Below the pieces are notes generated by a model. It was not told the DNA's origin and made no database searches. It saw only the letters and a program-made list of their open reading frames with translations. Of a stretch of DNA of 18,163 bases, positions 7,371 through 14,761 are shown piece by piece. Origin of the DNA: Bacteroidota bacterium (GTDB lineage: Bacteria; Bacteroidota; Bacteroidia; Cytophagales; Cyclobacteriaceae); the NCBI GenBank assembly GCA_023393375.1, contig JAEWLI010000129.1:1-18163 (forward strand), in the 5' to 3' direction. The first letter of the stretch is position 1. Every line of letters starts with the position of its first letter. The translations under genes and the position numbers were made by a program.

Positions 7371-8558
7371 TTATTTATCCAAAGCAGCAACACCTGGCAA
7401 TACTTTACCTTCCATATACTCCAATAAAGCACCACCTCCGGTAGAGACATAAGAAACTTTGTCGCCATATCCCAGGGAATTAACAGCAGCGGCTGAGTCA
7501 CCTCCACCAATCAAAGAAAAACCACCATTGCTGGTCGCTTTCACTACTGCTTCAGCGATGGCTTTGGTACCTTTGGCAAAATTTGGTTTTTCAAATACGC
7601 CCATGGGGCCATTCCAAAGTACGGTCTTAGAAGTTGCAATACTTTTGGAGAATATCTCTGTGGCTTCTGGTCCTATATCCAATCCCATCCATCCATCAGG
7701 AATAGCGTTATTGTTTGCAATTTTGGTATTGGCGTTATTGTCAAATTTATCAGCAATCACTGAATCAATTGGCAATTTTAAATCAACACCTTTTTCTTTT
7801 GCTTTTTTGATGAGTTCTTTTGCCAGGTCAAGTTTATCTTCTTCTACCAATGACGATCCAATCTGTCCACCCATAGCTTTAAAGAAAGTATAGGCCATTC
7901 CGCCACCAATGATTAATATATCCACCCGATTAAGGAGATTTTCAATCACCTGGATTTTGTCAGAGATCTTCGCACCACCCATAATGGCAGTGAAAGGGCT
8001 TTTGGCATTATCCATTACTTCCTTTGCATTAGCCACTTCTGCATGCAACAAGTAACCTGCAAATTTATCCTCGAAGTAATTAGCCGCAATGGTTGTGGAA
8101 GCATGTGCACGATGAGCTGTTCCGAATGCATCATTTACATAAACATCGCCTAGAGAAGCGAGTTTTTTGGAGAACTCTTCTTCACCTTTGGTCTCTTGTT
8201 TGTAGAAACGTACGTTTTCTAATAGTAAAACTTCACCTGATTTAAGGTTCTTTGATTTTTCTACCGCTTCCTGGCCAACACAGTCATTTGCAAATTGTAC
8301 TTTTACCCCTATCTTTTGTGAAAGGTGATCAACTATGTGCCGCAATGAAAACCTGTCTTCGGGGCCTTCTTTTGGCCGGCCAAGATGCGACATCAATACT
8401 ACTGAACCGCCATCTTTCAGGATTTTCTGAATTGTTGGCAAAGCTGCCCTGATACGGGTATCATCAGTTACCTGAAATTTATCATTCAAGGGCACATTGA
8501 AATCCACCCTCATTAAAGCCCTTTTACCCGAAAAATTAAAATCATCGATTGTTTTCAT
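7371..8558 (-). CDS. pgk: Phosphoglycerate kinase
   Basis: This 395-aa cytoplasmic glycolytic enzyme transfers a phosphate between 1,3-bisphosphoglycerate and ADP. It is full length and intact. The N-terminal substrate domain has VDFNVPL at 18-24, SHLGRP at 57-62, ENVRF at 114-118 and the basic GTAHRAHAS segment at 146-154. The C-terminal nucleotide domain has GGAKISDK at 194-201, NGPMGVFE at 316-323 and GGGDSAAAV at 351-359. The start ATG 8556-8558 gives the canonical MKTIDDFNFSGKRALMRVD opening. It follows tsaC by 51 bp on the same strand with no terminator between, so the two are probably co-transcribed, and it is closed by the hairpin at 7325-7348. Confidence 0.98.
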   Translation of the reverse strand: MKTIDDFNFSGKRALMRVDFNVPLNDKFQVTDDTRIRAALPTIQKILKDGGSVVLMSHLGRPKEGPEDRFSLRHIVDHLSQKIGVKVQFANDCVGQEAVEKSKNLKSGEVLLLENVRFYKQETKGEEEFSKKLASLGDVYVNDAFGTAHRAHASTTIAANYFEDKFAGYLLHAEVANAKEVMDNAKSPFTAIMGGAKISDKIQVIENLLNRVDILIIGGGMAYTFFKAMGGQIGSSLVEEDKLDLAKELIKKAKEKGVDLKLPIDSVIADKFDNNANTKIANNNAIPDGWMGLDIGPEATEIFSKSIATSKTVLWNGPMGVFEKPNFAKGTKAIAEAVVKATSNGGFSLIGGGDSAAAVNSLGYGDKVSYVSTGGGALLEYMEGKVLPGVAALDK

Positions 8559-8609
8559 AGAAATGTTCTTAAGATGTTATAATTAAAAATCCCTAAAGCT
8601 ATTCAATTG

Positions 8610-9572
8610 TTAAGTTTTATCTGCTGCAGCGCGTTTTAACCTGTCATTGATGGCGCGACCCAACCCATATTCAGGTAACAACTCTGCAAATATATAGTTA
8701 ATCGGTAATTTGTCTAAATATCTCATACCTGCAAAAAGCTTAGTGGCCGCTTCATGTAAATCCCCTGATTCAGACAATGTGACTTGTAAATGTTGATCTA
8801 CTTCAGGATAAGTATCTCTGAAAGAAATGATGCCGAATGATTCCCCCTGAACTTGTTGCATGAGATCAGGAATGGAACCTATGAGGAGTTTTTTCAGAGG
8901 CGCGTAATGGCTCTTTAACATGCCGGGAGATTTAGGTTGAGACGATGAATGTGGTTTTACATCTACCTTCCCAATAATATTTTCAATATCTTCTACACTA
9001 ATTCCCCCCAACCGGTAGATGGTTGGCCGTGTTTGATCAAAACCAATGATGGTAGATTCAATGCCAACTTCACAGGCTCCCCCGTCAAGGATATATTCGA
9101 TTTTATCACCTAATTGCTTTTCCACGTGTAGGGCAGTGGTAGGGCTGATGTACCCAAATGGGTTGGCACTTGGAGCGGCCAATGGAAAATCAATTGAATG
9201 TAATAATTGAAGCGTTAGAGGATGATAGGGGATCCTTACAGCTACCAGATCTGATCCGGCAGTGACAATATCGGGCACTTTTTCATTTTTTTGCAAAAGC
9301 ATTGTTAAAGGCCCTGGCCAAAATGATTTTGCCAATGGGAGTATTTCGTCGGGAACAAATTTTACGTATTCCCTAATCTTATCCACAGAATTGGTATGGA
9401 TGATCAATGGATTAAAGTCAGGTCTGTTTTTGACATGAAAAATCTTGGCTACAGCCTTTCCATCAAGTGCATTCCCTGCCAGACCATAAACCGTTTCGGT
9501 GGGTATAGCCACCAGTTCTCCTTGCATAAGAAGCAATCTGGCTGTTGCAATATCTTTGTCAATTTTAGCCAT
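8610..9572 (-). CDS. tsaC: Threonylcarbamoyl-AMP synthase (Sua5 type)
   Basis: This 320-aa enzyme makes threonylcarbamoyl-AMP from threonine, bicarbonate and ATP, the first step of t6A37 formation on ANN-decoding tRNAs. The YrdC-like domain (about 1-205) shows VAIPTETVYGLAGNA, the KxR pair at K48/R50 (VKNRPDFNPL) and the SxN pair at S135/N137 (APSANPFG). The linker signature SPGMLKSHYAP (about 215-225) leads into a C-terminal Sua5 domain. It is therefore the long Sua5/YwlC form rather than the short TsaC form of E. coli. The start ATG at 9570-9572 lacks an obvious Shine-Dalgarno sequence. It is first in a probable operon with pgk and divergent from the small ORF at 9680, with 107 bp between. 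The tsaC symbol is used for function; sua5 or ywlC would be equally fair. Confidence 0.95.
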   Translation of the reverse strand: MAKIDKDIATARLLLMQGELVAIPTETVYGLAGNALDGKAVAKIFHVKNRPDFNPLIIHTNSVDKIREYVKFVPDEILPLAKSFWPGPLTMLLQKNEKVPDIVTAGSDLVAVRIPYHPLTLQLLHSIDFPLAAPSANPFGYISPTTALHVEKQLGDKIEYILDGGACEVGIESTIIGFDQTRPTIYRLGGISVEDIENIIGKVDVKPHSSSQPKSPGMLKSHYAPLKKLLIGSIPDLMQQVQGESFGIISFRDTYPEVDQHLQVTLSESGDLHEAATKLFAGMRYLDKLPINYIFAELLPEYGLGRAINDRLKRAAADKT

Positions 9573-9679
9573 AGATAAGGCTTTTGGAAATTCGATTGCG
9601 AATGTACGATTTTATGCATTATTTAATATGAGGATTAATCAGATAATTTTAAATTAGCACTTCATTCAACTATATTATT

Positions 9680-9841
9680 ATGAGTAGAAGGACAAGATCA
9701 TTAATAAAGGGTACCGCTGTAGTGATAGCAGGTATTAGTGTTTTATTATTTACCAACATTCTGAATATACCCGCACTGGCAGGTTATTCCTACTGGATAC
9801 TGCTTATAGCTTTTGGTATGGTATTGATTACCAGCAGGTAA
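9680..9841 (+). CDS. Small two-helix membrane protein, unknown function
   Basis: An ATG at 9680 opens a 53-codon frame ending TAA at 9839-9841. The peptide begins with a basic head (MSRRTRSLIKG). It has two hydrophobic segments, about residues 12-30 (TAVVIAGISVLLFTNILNI) and 36-51 (YSYWILLIAFGMVLI), joined by a short proline-containing turn, and ends SR. This suggests a hairpin inner-membrane protein with a basic N-terminus on the cytoplasmic side. The composition, with Trp, Tyr, Gly and Pro in sensible places, is unlike the T/A-rich noise around it, which is why I believe it is a gene. I do not recognise the family. No Shine-Dalgarno sequence is seen, as in neighbouring genes. It is divergent from tsaC and isolated downstream. 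Confidence 0.6.
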   Translation: MSRRTRSLIKGTAVVIAGISVLLFTNILNIPALAGYSYWILLIAFGMVLITSR

Positions 9842-9999
9842 AAATATTACTTATAAGAATCTGTTGTTTTTTCCCTATTCATTACAATGATATAAGTCAT
9901 AAAAATGACCTAAACTGTATTATATTTGATATTAAATATGTGATAAAGATATTTCTTGCTTTATAAATTACATAATGGTAAATTATTTATGTGAAAATA

Positions 10000-10030
10000 T
10001 TGTCCTAATTGACTTTAGGTTCTAACTTTA
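10000..10030 (+). promoter_or_regulatory. Candidate promoter of a small transcription unit
   Basis: TTG (10000-10002), 20 bp, then TAACTTTA (10023-10030), one mismatch from the Bacteroidota -7 consensus TAnnTTTG. A start near 10037 would give a transcript of about 120 nt reaching the hairpin at 10123-10159. A perfect isolated -7 box, TATATTTG (9921-9928), lies further upstream but has no spaced TTG. Confidence 0.4.
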
Positions 10031-10036
10031 CATCGT

Positions 10037-10160
10037 TTAGGTTACTCATTAGTTCTAATGAAATTTAAACTGAGTTTTTGCTTTCAAAAGTTTGTTTTTT
10101 TTGAGTTTATTTTAAGGTTGATAATTAGCTCCATCATCTTGCATGGAGCTAATTTTTTTA
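10037..10160 (+). ncRNA. Candidate small RNA or leader transcript
   Basis: This is an inferred transcript between a promoter-like sequence (10000-10030) and a strong terminator (10123-10159). Within it, TCATTA (10046-10051) pairs with TAATGA (10056-10061) around GTTC, giving a 5' hairpin. It also spans a 39-codon frame (ATG 10058 to TGA 10175-10177) with seven Phe among the first 17 residues (MKFKLSFCFQKFVFFEF). That frame could be a leader peptide, or could simply come from the T-rich sequence. No known RNA family is recognised, and the boundaries are approximate. The strand is set by the T-tract. Confidence 0.35.
10123..10159 (+). terminator. Strong intrinsic terminator in the 9842-10335 gap
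   Basis: A perfect 12-bp stem, AATTAGCTCCAT (10123-10134) with ATGGAGCTAATT (10143-10154), has an 8-nt loop and is followed by T's through 10159. It lies 282 bp after the nearest plus-strand gene (9680-9841) and 177 bp before the next one. It therefore ends either a long 3' tail of the small membrane gene or a separate small transcript. Confidence 0.82.
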
Positions 10161-10265
10161 TAGGTGATCAGAAATGAACCTAAATATAAAATTTCCCTAC
10201 CTACTTATCGTTACTAATCAAATCAATTAATCCTGAACTTATAAAAAGTATAATTGTCGCTTTAT

Positions 10266-10295
10266 TTTGTTAAATCAGCTACTTTTATATTTTTG
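10266..10295 (+). promoter_or_regulatory. Consensus Bacteroidota promoter for the WG-repeat gene
   Basis: TTTG (10266-10269), 18 bp, then TATTTTTG (10288-10295), a perfect match to TTTG / TAnnTTTG. A transcription start near 10302 would leave a leader of about 34 nt before the ATG at 10336. It is the clearest promoter in the window. Confidence 0.65.
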
Positions 10296-10335
10296 TATAT
10301 AATAATCACAGAATAACCAAGTCAACCAGAACTTC

Positions 10336-12942
10336 ATGAGGTGGATATGTACCATAATGCTATTGTTGTGTCTGCAAACACTGCATGCTGGCAATTATAA
10401 AAGTATTTTAAAACTAATTGAAAAAGGGAAATATACAAAAGCTTTCGAACAAGCTCAAAAAGACATCGATAAAGATCTGTACCACCCCGGAGCTTGTTTT
10501 GTGATGTCCATACTTTATATCAATAATGATTTCCCAGCTTATCAACAAGATTCTGCCTGGAACTATATTGTACGCGCTGAAAAGTCCATTGTGGATCTTG
10601 ATGAAAAATCTAAAAATAAACTGTCAAGAGCTGGTATTACTGCTGAGACCATTGAACAACAGAAAAGAATGGTTGACTCAGTAATTTATCATACCATCAT
10701 TCCCGTCGATAACATCACTACTTATAATCATTTTATTGTTAGTCACCCAGACTCGCCATATAAGCAAAATGTAATTGAAAAAAGAGACCAACTGGCATGG
10801 GAGTACACAAATTCGATTGATACTTATCAAGCTTACCACGATTTTCTTAAGAAATATCCGAACGCCAAACAAGTTGAGGATGCGCAGATCCGTTATGAAG
10901 TATTATTATATGAAGAAAAGACAGAAGATAATAATCTGACCAGCTTCATCCAATTCTTAAATGATTTCCCAGATACGCCCCACCGGCTCAATGCTGAAAC
11001 GCATATATTCAAATTGGGTGCTGCAGGCAAAGGTGCAAGCGGATATGTCTGGTTTTTAAAAAATTATCCTGAAAGCAAACTCAAAGAACAGGCAGAAAAT
11101 TTTTTGTATCATTTGTACAAGGAAAATAATGATCCAATTGGTTTTTATAATCAATATGCCCTTCCTCCAACTGATTCTCTTCTTGCGGTGATGGAATTAG
11201 AATATGTTACGCTGGTTCCTTTTTATAGTAATGGGCATTTTGGTTTTAATGATACCCATTGGCAGGAAATAATAGCACCTCAGTTCGAAAAAATTGAGGA
11301 ATCATTGTTATGTGGAAATATCACTTCCGATATCCTGACAGTTACTCATCAAAATCAACAGTTGATCATCACGAAGCGGGGCTATCCGATCTATAAAGGT
11401 AGTCTCATAAGTGTAGAGGATTTAGGTTATGGTTTTTTAAAAATAGTAAACCCGGATAATATGGCAGCGTTGTGGCATAAATCCGGGCAACAAATTTTAG
11501 ATAATAAATACCAGGATTTTAAGGTATTGGATTCCCGGTTTATAAAATTTAGAAAAGGTGATAAATGGGGCCTTTGCTCTTTCGCTGGAATCATGCTTTT
11601 AGATAATCAATACGATGATCTGTTTATGATTAATGAAGTGGTGGCGACTAAAAATGATAAGGGAATTGCTTTGACCAATGTAGAGCAAATATTAAATGGA
11701 AAAGACAATGCTTTGGGATTATATTTGGATGAGGTGGAGGCGTTGGACGATTCCCATTTATTGGGTCTTCTGGATGATCAGGAAATGCTGATTGGTAAAG
11801 ATTTGAGTATTTTAATTCCTGCTGGTAACCACCAAATTTATCAGCTAAATCAGGGATGGATCGTTAAAGCCCCGGATCATGTAAAAGCTTACACATCATC
11901 AGTCACTCCGGTGTTTGATACGATATTTTCAACTGCAGTGTACAATGAAAGGTGGTTTGCTCTCAAAAATGAGAATAAGTGGGCATTTTTTGCTGATGAA
12001 AAAACATTTTCACAAGGGTTTATATATGATTCTGTACATTTGATCAGCACAAATTTTGCTTTTCTGAATACCAATGGCAATTACAATATTTACTGTAATT
12101 CTAAAAATGCAATAGAGTTGCCTGTTAATGCAAAGGTAAGGGTGTTATCTGCACGGAAAAATGCCGGATTGGAATTTCTGATGGTGGTTGATCGGAATAA
12201 AAAAATGGTGTATGATACACTTGGCCAGTTAGTTTTACAGGGGGTGTATGATCAAATTTCTATGTTGGGCAATGACTATTTTTTAATAGAATCCGGAGGA
12301 AGGAAGGGGTTAGCTGATCATAAAGGTGTAATTTTAATCAAGCCCCAATATGAAGCTATTGGTAATTACAACCAAGGTTTTGTTTCATTGTTGAAGTCAA
12401 AGAAATTTGGAATATATAATTCTCACAAAAAATTAAACATATCCCCTCAATATGATGGTATAATACAACCTTTTGGGGATTCCTTATTGTTGGCAACGAC
12501 AGGGAATTTGTGGGGTTTAATCGATTTTAACAATAAAGTGGTATTGAAATTTGAATATAAGGAAATTTTACCGTGGAATCAGGATCAGGTCATCGTAAAA
12601 AATACAGATAACCTTTTCAGTATTGTAGACCTTAAAAATAAACACATTGTTTATTCCGGTATAGAGCGCATAAAAAAAATTAAGGAAGATAAAGAAGAAC
12701 AGGTGCTTCTTATTTTAAAAAAATCGCAACATGGTATTCTCAGTAGCAAATCAGGTGAAATAATAGCTCCGGCATTCACTGATATTACTAATATGGGGTC
12801 AGAAGATATGCCTATATATTTTGCTCAGCGTAGTATTCGGGAAGCAGAGTTTATTGTTGTAGTTTATTTTAGTGCTGATGGAGGAATTCTTAGCCGTATG
12901 GCCATGACGGAAGATGAATTTGATAAAGTATATTGCGAATAA
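10336..12942 (+). CDS. Exported TPR-like and WG-repeat protein
   Basis: This 868-aa protein has a signal peptide (residues 1-18, ending LHAG). An alpha-helical region (about 19-265) has four related units of the form F-x(2-3)-[YFH]P-[DNE], at about 133-140, 169-176, 207-213 and 240-246. They resemble the TPR-like repeats of BamD/YbgF-type envelope proteins. From about 295 to the end it carries degenerate WG repeats (W/F-G-h-x-D-x-x-G-K-x-[IV]-I-x-P-x-Y-D type). The clearest units start near 300, 376, 409, 547, 656, 689, 724 and 798, for example DKWGLCSFAGIMLLDNQYDD. WG repeats are thought to form beta-propeller-like binding surfaces. No enzyme motif, anchor or sorting domain is seen, so it is probably periplasmic or surface-exposed through partners. 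The function is unknown. It has its own promoter, and its stop lies 3 bp from that of the convergent phosphatase gene. Confidence 0.87.
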   Translation: MRWICTIMLLLCLQTLHAGNYKSILKLIEKGKYTKAFEQAQKDIDKDLYHPGACFVMSILYINNDFPAYQQDSAWNYIVRAEKSIVDLDEKSKNKLSRAGITAETIEQQKRMVDSVIYHTIIPVDNITTYNHFIVSHPDSPYKQNVIEKRDQLAWEYTNSIDTYQAYHDFLKKYPNAKQVEDAQIRYEVLLYEEKTEDNNLTSFIQFLNDFPDTPHRLNAETHIFKLGAAGKGASGYVWFLKNYPESKLKEQAENFLYHLYKENNDPIGFYNQYALPPTDSLLAVMELEYVTLVPFYSNGHFGFNDTHWQEIIAPQFEKIEESLLCGNITSDILTVTHQNQQLIITKRGYPIYKGSLISVEDLGYGFLKIVNPDNMAALWHKSGQQILDNKYQDFKVLDSRFIKFRKGDKWGLCSFAGIMLLDNQYDDLFMINEVVATKNDKGIALTNVEQILNGKDNALGLYLDEVEALDDSHLLGLLDDQEMLIGKDLSILIPAGNHQIYQLNQGWIVKAPDHVKAYTSSVTPVFDTIFSTAVYNERWFALKNENKWAFFADEKTFSQGFIYDSVHLISTNFAFLNTNGNYNIYCNSKNAIELPVNAKVRVLSARKNAGLEFLMVVDRNKKMVYDTLGQLVLQGVYDQISMLGNDYFLIESGGRKGLADHKGVILIKPQYEAIGNYNQGFVSLLKSKKFGIYNSHKKLNISPQYDGIIQPFGDSLLLATTGNLWGLIDFNNKVVLKFEYKEILPWNQDQVIVKNTDNLFSIVDLKNKHIVYSGIERIKKIKEDKEEQVLLILKKSQHGILSSKSGEIIAPAFTDITNMGSEDMPIYFAQRSIREAEFIVVVYFSADGGILSRMAMTEDEFDKVYCE

Positions 12943-12945
12943 ACT

Positions 12946-14754
12946 TTATGGCAGTTTAAACCCTATCACCAGGATGTCATCAATTTGTGGAAAATTACCC
13001 TTCCATTGGTGTAGATACGTTTCCATTAGTTTTTCCTGTTCTTTCCATGAAGACTCATGAATATCTTTCAAGAAATTCCTAAAATTTTTGTAAAGCAGTT
13101 TATTCCCTTCTTCTCCTCCAAACTGATCCTGAAATCCATCAGTGGACAGGTAGAAAGTGGTAGGATGATCAATACTAATGGTAGTTTTTGTAAAAACTTT
13201 ATGATCTGTATCGGGTATGCCACCAATTGAAAGCCTGTCGCCTTTGATTTCTTTCATTTTTCCATTTTGAAAATATATCAACGGGTTTCGGGCGCCTGCA
13301 AATTCAATAGTATTAGCGACCGGATCATACACGGTCATTGAAATGTCCATACCATCTTTATTGTTGGTTTCACCTTGTCTTAGAGCTTTTCTGATGCACA
13401 AATGTAGTTCACTCAAGATTTTCTCAGGGGATGTAATATTTTTTAGTTCAATGATTTCATGCAAAAGCTCGATTGCAATCATACTCATAAAAGCTCCCGG
13501 CACGCCATGACCGGTACAATCTACTGCTGCTACCAGAAATTTAGGATTTTTACCTTTAATTTCTTTTGCATAATAAAAATCACCACTTACGATATCCCGA
13601 GGCCTGAAAAAGGTAAAAGAGTCAGGAATATGTTTTTTGATGTGGTTCCAGTTATAAAGCATTGCCTGTTGAATACGGCGGGCATATATTATGCTTCGGT
13701 TGATTTTTTGATTTTGTTCGCGGATTTCTACATATGCTTCCGCAATTTTAATTTGTTGTAATTCAATCCTGTCTTTTTGTTCCCTGATCTCTTTATTTTG
13801 TTTTGCCAGTAGCACATTGGCTTTTTGTTTTTGTCGATAAGCTATCATTAAAAATCCACCTAATCCCAATGCCACTACCAAACCTGAGATTACTGTATTT
13901 CTCACTATTCTTTCAATAACCAATCGGGCTTTTTGTTCCTTTACTTCAAGTTCTTTTATCTGGTTTTCTTTATTCAAAAGTTCAATCTCCATTTGACGGG
14001 CACGACTGATTTGTATCTCTTTGCTCAATTCTTCCTCCTTTTGGATCAATTGAATTTCTTTGGCCTCTTTTTGAGTCAAAGCCTCTCTGGTTTTTAGTTC
14101 AGCTTGATTTACTTTCTTTTTAGCTTCTGTTTCTATTCTTTCTTGTTCTTGTTTTTTGATTTCTTTATCCATTGCAGAAAACATGTTGTAATTCTCTATC
14201 GATTTTTCAGAATTTCCCAGGCTTTCGTAATTTTCAGCCATCATGCCATAACAACGTCTCAAGGCTGTGATGTCATTCAGTTCTTTAGCGAGCACTAATG
14301 CTTGATTTAACCAGTCAATGGCTTTTTGGTAGTCATTCTTTTGGCGGTATACTACAGTTAGGTTTATCATTTCCGAAAACTGGCCTTTTTTGTCTTTCAG
14401 ACTTTTTCGGATGTTCAATGCGGTTGTTAGATGATTTATTGCAGGTTCATATTGATGTACGTCAGAGTAAATTAATCCCAGATAGTTGTTGATGTTGGCT
14501 ATGGCATTTCTATTATTAACTTCTTCGTTTATTTTAAGTGATTTCGAAAAATATGTGATTGCATCCTGATACTGGGCTGCAGACCAGTAATTGAATCCCA
14601 TTTTATTGCAAATATTGGCAATTTCCAGTTGGTTGGATGCCGATTCCGCTTTTTGTAGATCCAAAAGCAATTGATCATTGTTTTGTGCCTCTGCTGGAAC
14701 AAAATAGAGAATAATTATAAAAAGTAAGTATATTTTGTTAAAAATGGTTTTCAT
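12946..14754 (-). CDS. Membrane-bound TPR / SpoIIE-type (PP2C) phosphatase
   Basis: This 602-aa protein begins with a signal peptide (1-24, ending AEAQ), followed by about four TPR units (about 35-190) and a charged coiled coil (about 195-280). One transmembrane helix (283-305) leads to a second coiled coil (306-360) and a SpoIIE/PP2C catalytic domain (about 375-602). Likely metal-binding acidic residues are in VSGDF (389-393), VDCTGHGVPG (D412), STDGF (D539) and DD592-593. Predicted topology puts the TPRs in the periplasm and the Ser/Thr phosphatase in the cytoplasm, so it looks like a receptor whose sensed signal is unknown. Its substrate is also unknown; anti-sigma-antagonist proteins are the usual partners of SpoIIE phosphatases, but none is encoded here. 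The ATG at 14754 is preferred over the upstream TTG at 14772 because it starts the signal peptide and has a ribosome site. It is second in an operon, 7 bp after the Ig-like gene. Confidence 0.92.
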   Translation of the reverse strand: MKTIFNKIYLLFIIILYFVPAEAQNNDQLLLDLQKAESASNQLEIANICNKMGFNYWSAAQYQDAITYFSKSLKINEEVNNRNAIANINNYLGLIYSDVHQYEPAINHLTTALNIRKSLKDKKGQFSEMINLTVVYRQKNDYQKAIDWLNQALVLAKELNDITALRRCYGMMAENYESLGNSEKSIENYNMFSAMDKEIKKQEQERIETEAKKKVNQAELKTREALTQKEAKEIQLIQKEEELSKEIQISRARQMEIELLNKENQIKELEVKEQKARLVIERIVRNTVISGLVVALGLGGFLMIAYRQKQKANVLLAKQNKEIREQKDRIELQQIKIAEAYVEIREQNQKINRSIIYARRIQQAMLYNWNHIKKHIPDSFTFFRPRDIVSGDFYYAKEIKGKNPKFLVAAVDCTGHGVPGAFMSMIAIELLHEIIELKNITSPEKILSELHLCIRKALRQGETNNKDGMDISMTVYDPVANTIEFAGARNPLIYFQNGKMKEIKGDRLSIGGIPDTDHKVFTKTTISIDHPTTFYLSTDGFQDQFGGEEGNKLLYKNFRNFLKDIHESSWKEQEKLMETYLHQWKGNFPQIDDILVIGFKLP

Positions 14755-14761
14755 ATTAGTA

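Noticed and set aside
9896..9909. GTCAT/ATGAC hairpin after the small membrane gene, as its terminator
   Set aside because: The stem is only 5 bp, AT-rich, and no T-tract follows. It is unlikely to stop transcription.
10058..10177. The 39-codon Phe-rich frame as a definite gene
   Set aside because: It lies in a T-rich stretch where Phe codons arise by chance, and it reads through a strong terminator hairpin. It is kept only as part of the candidate leader finding.
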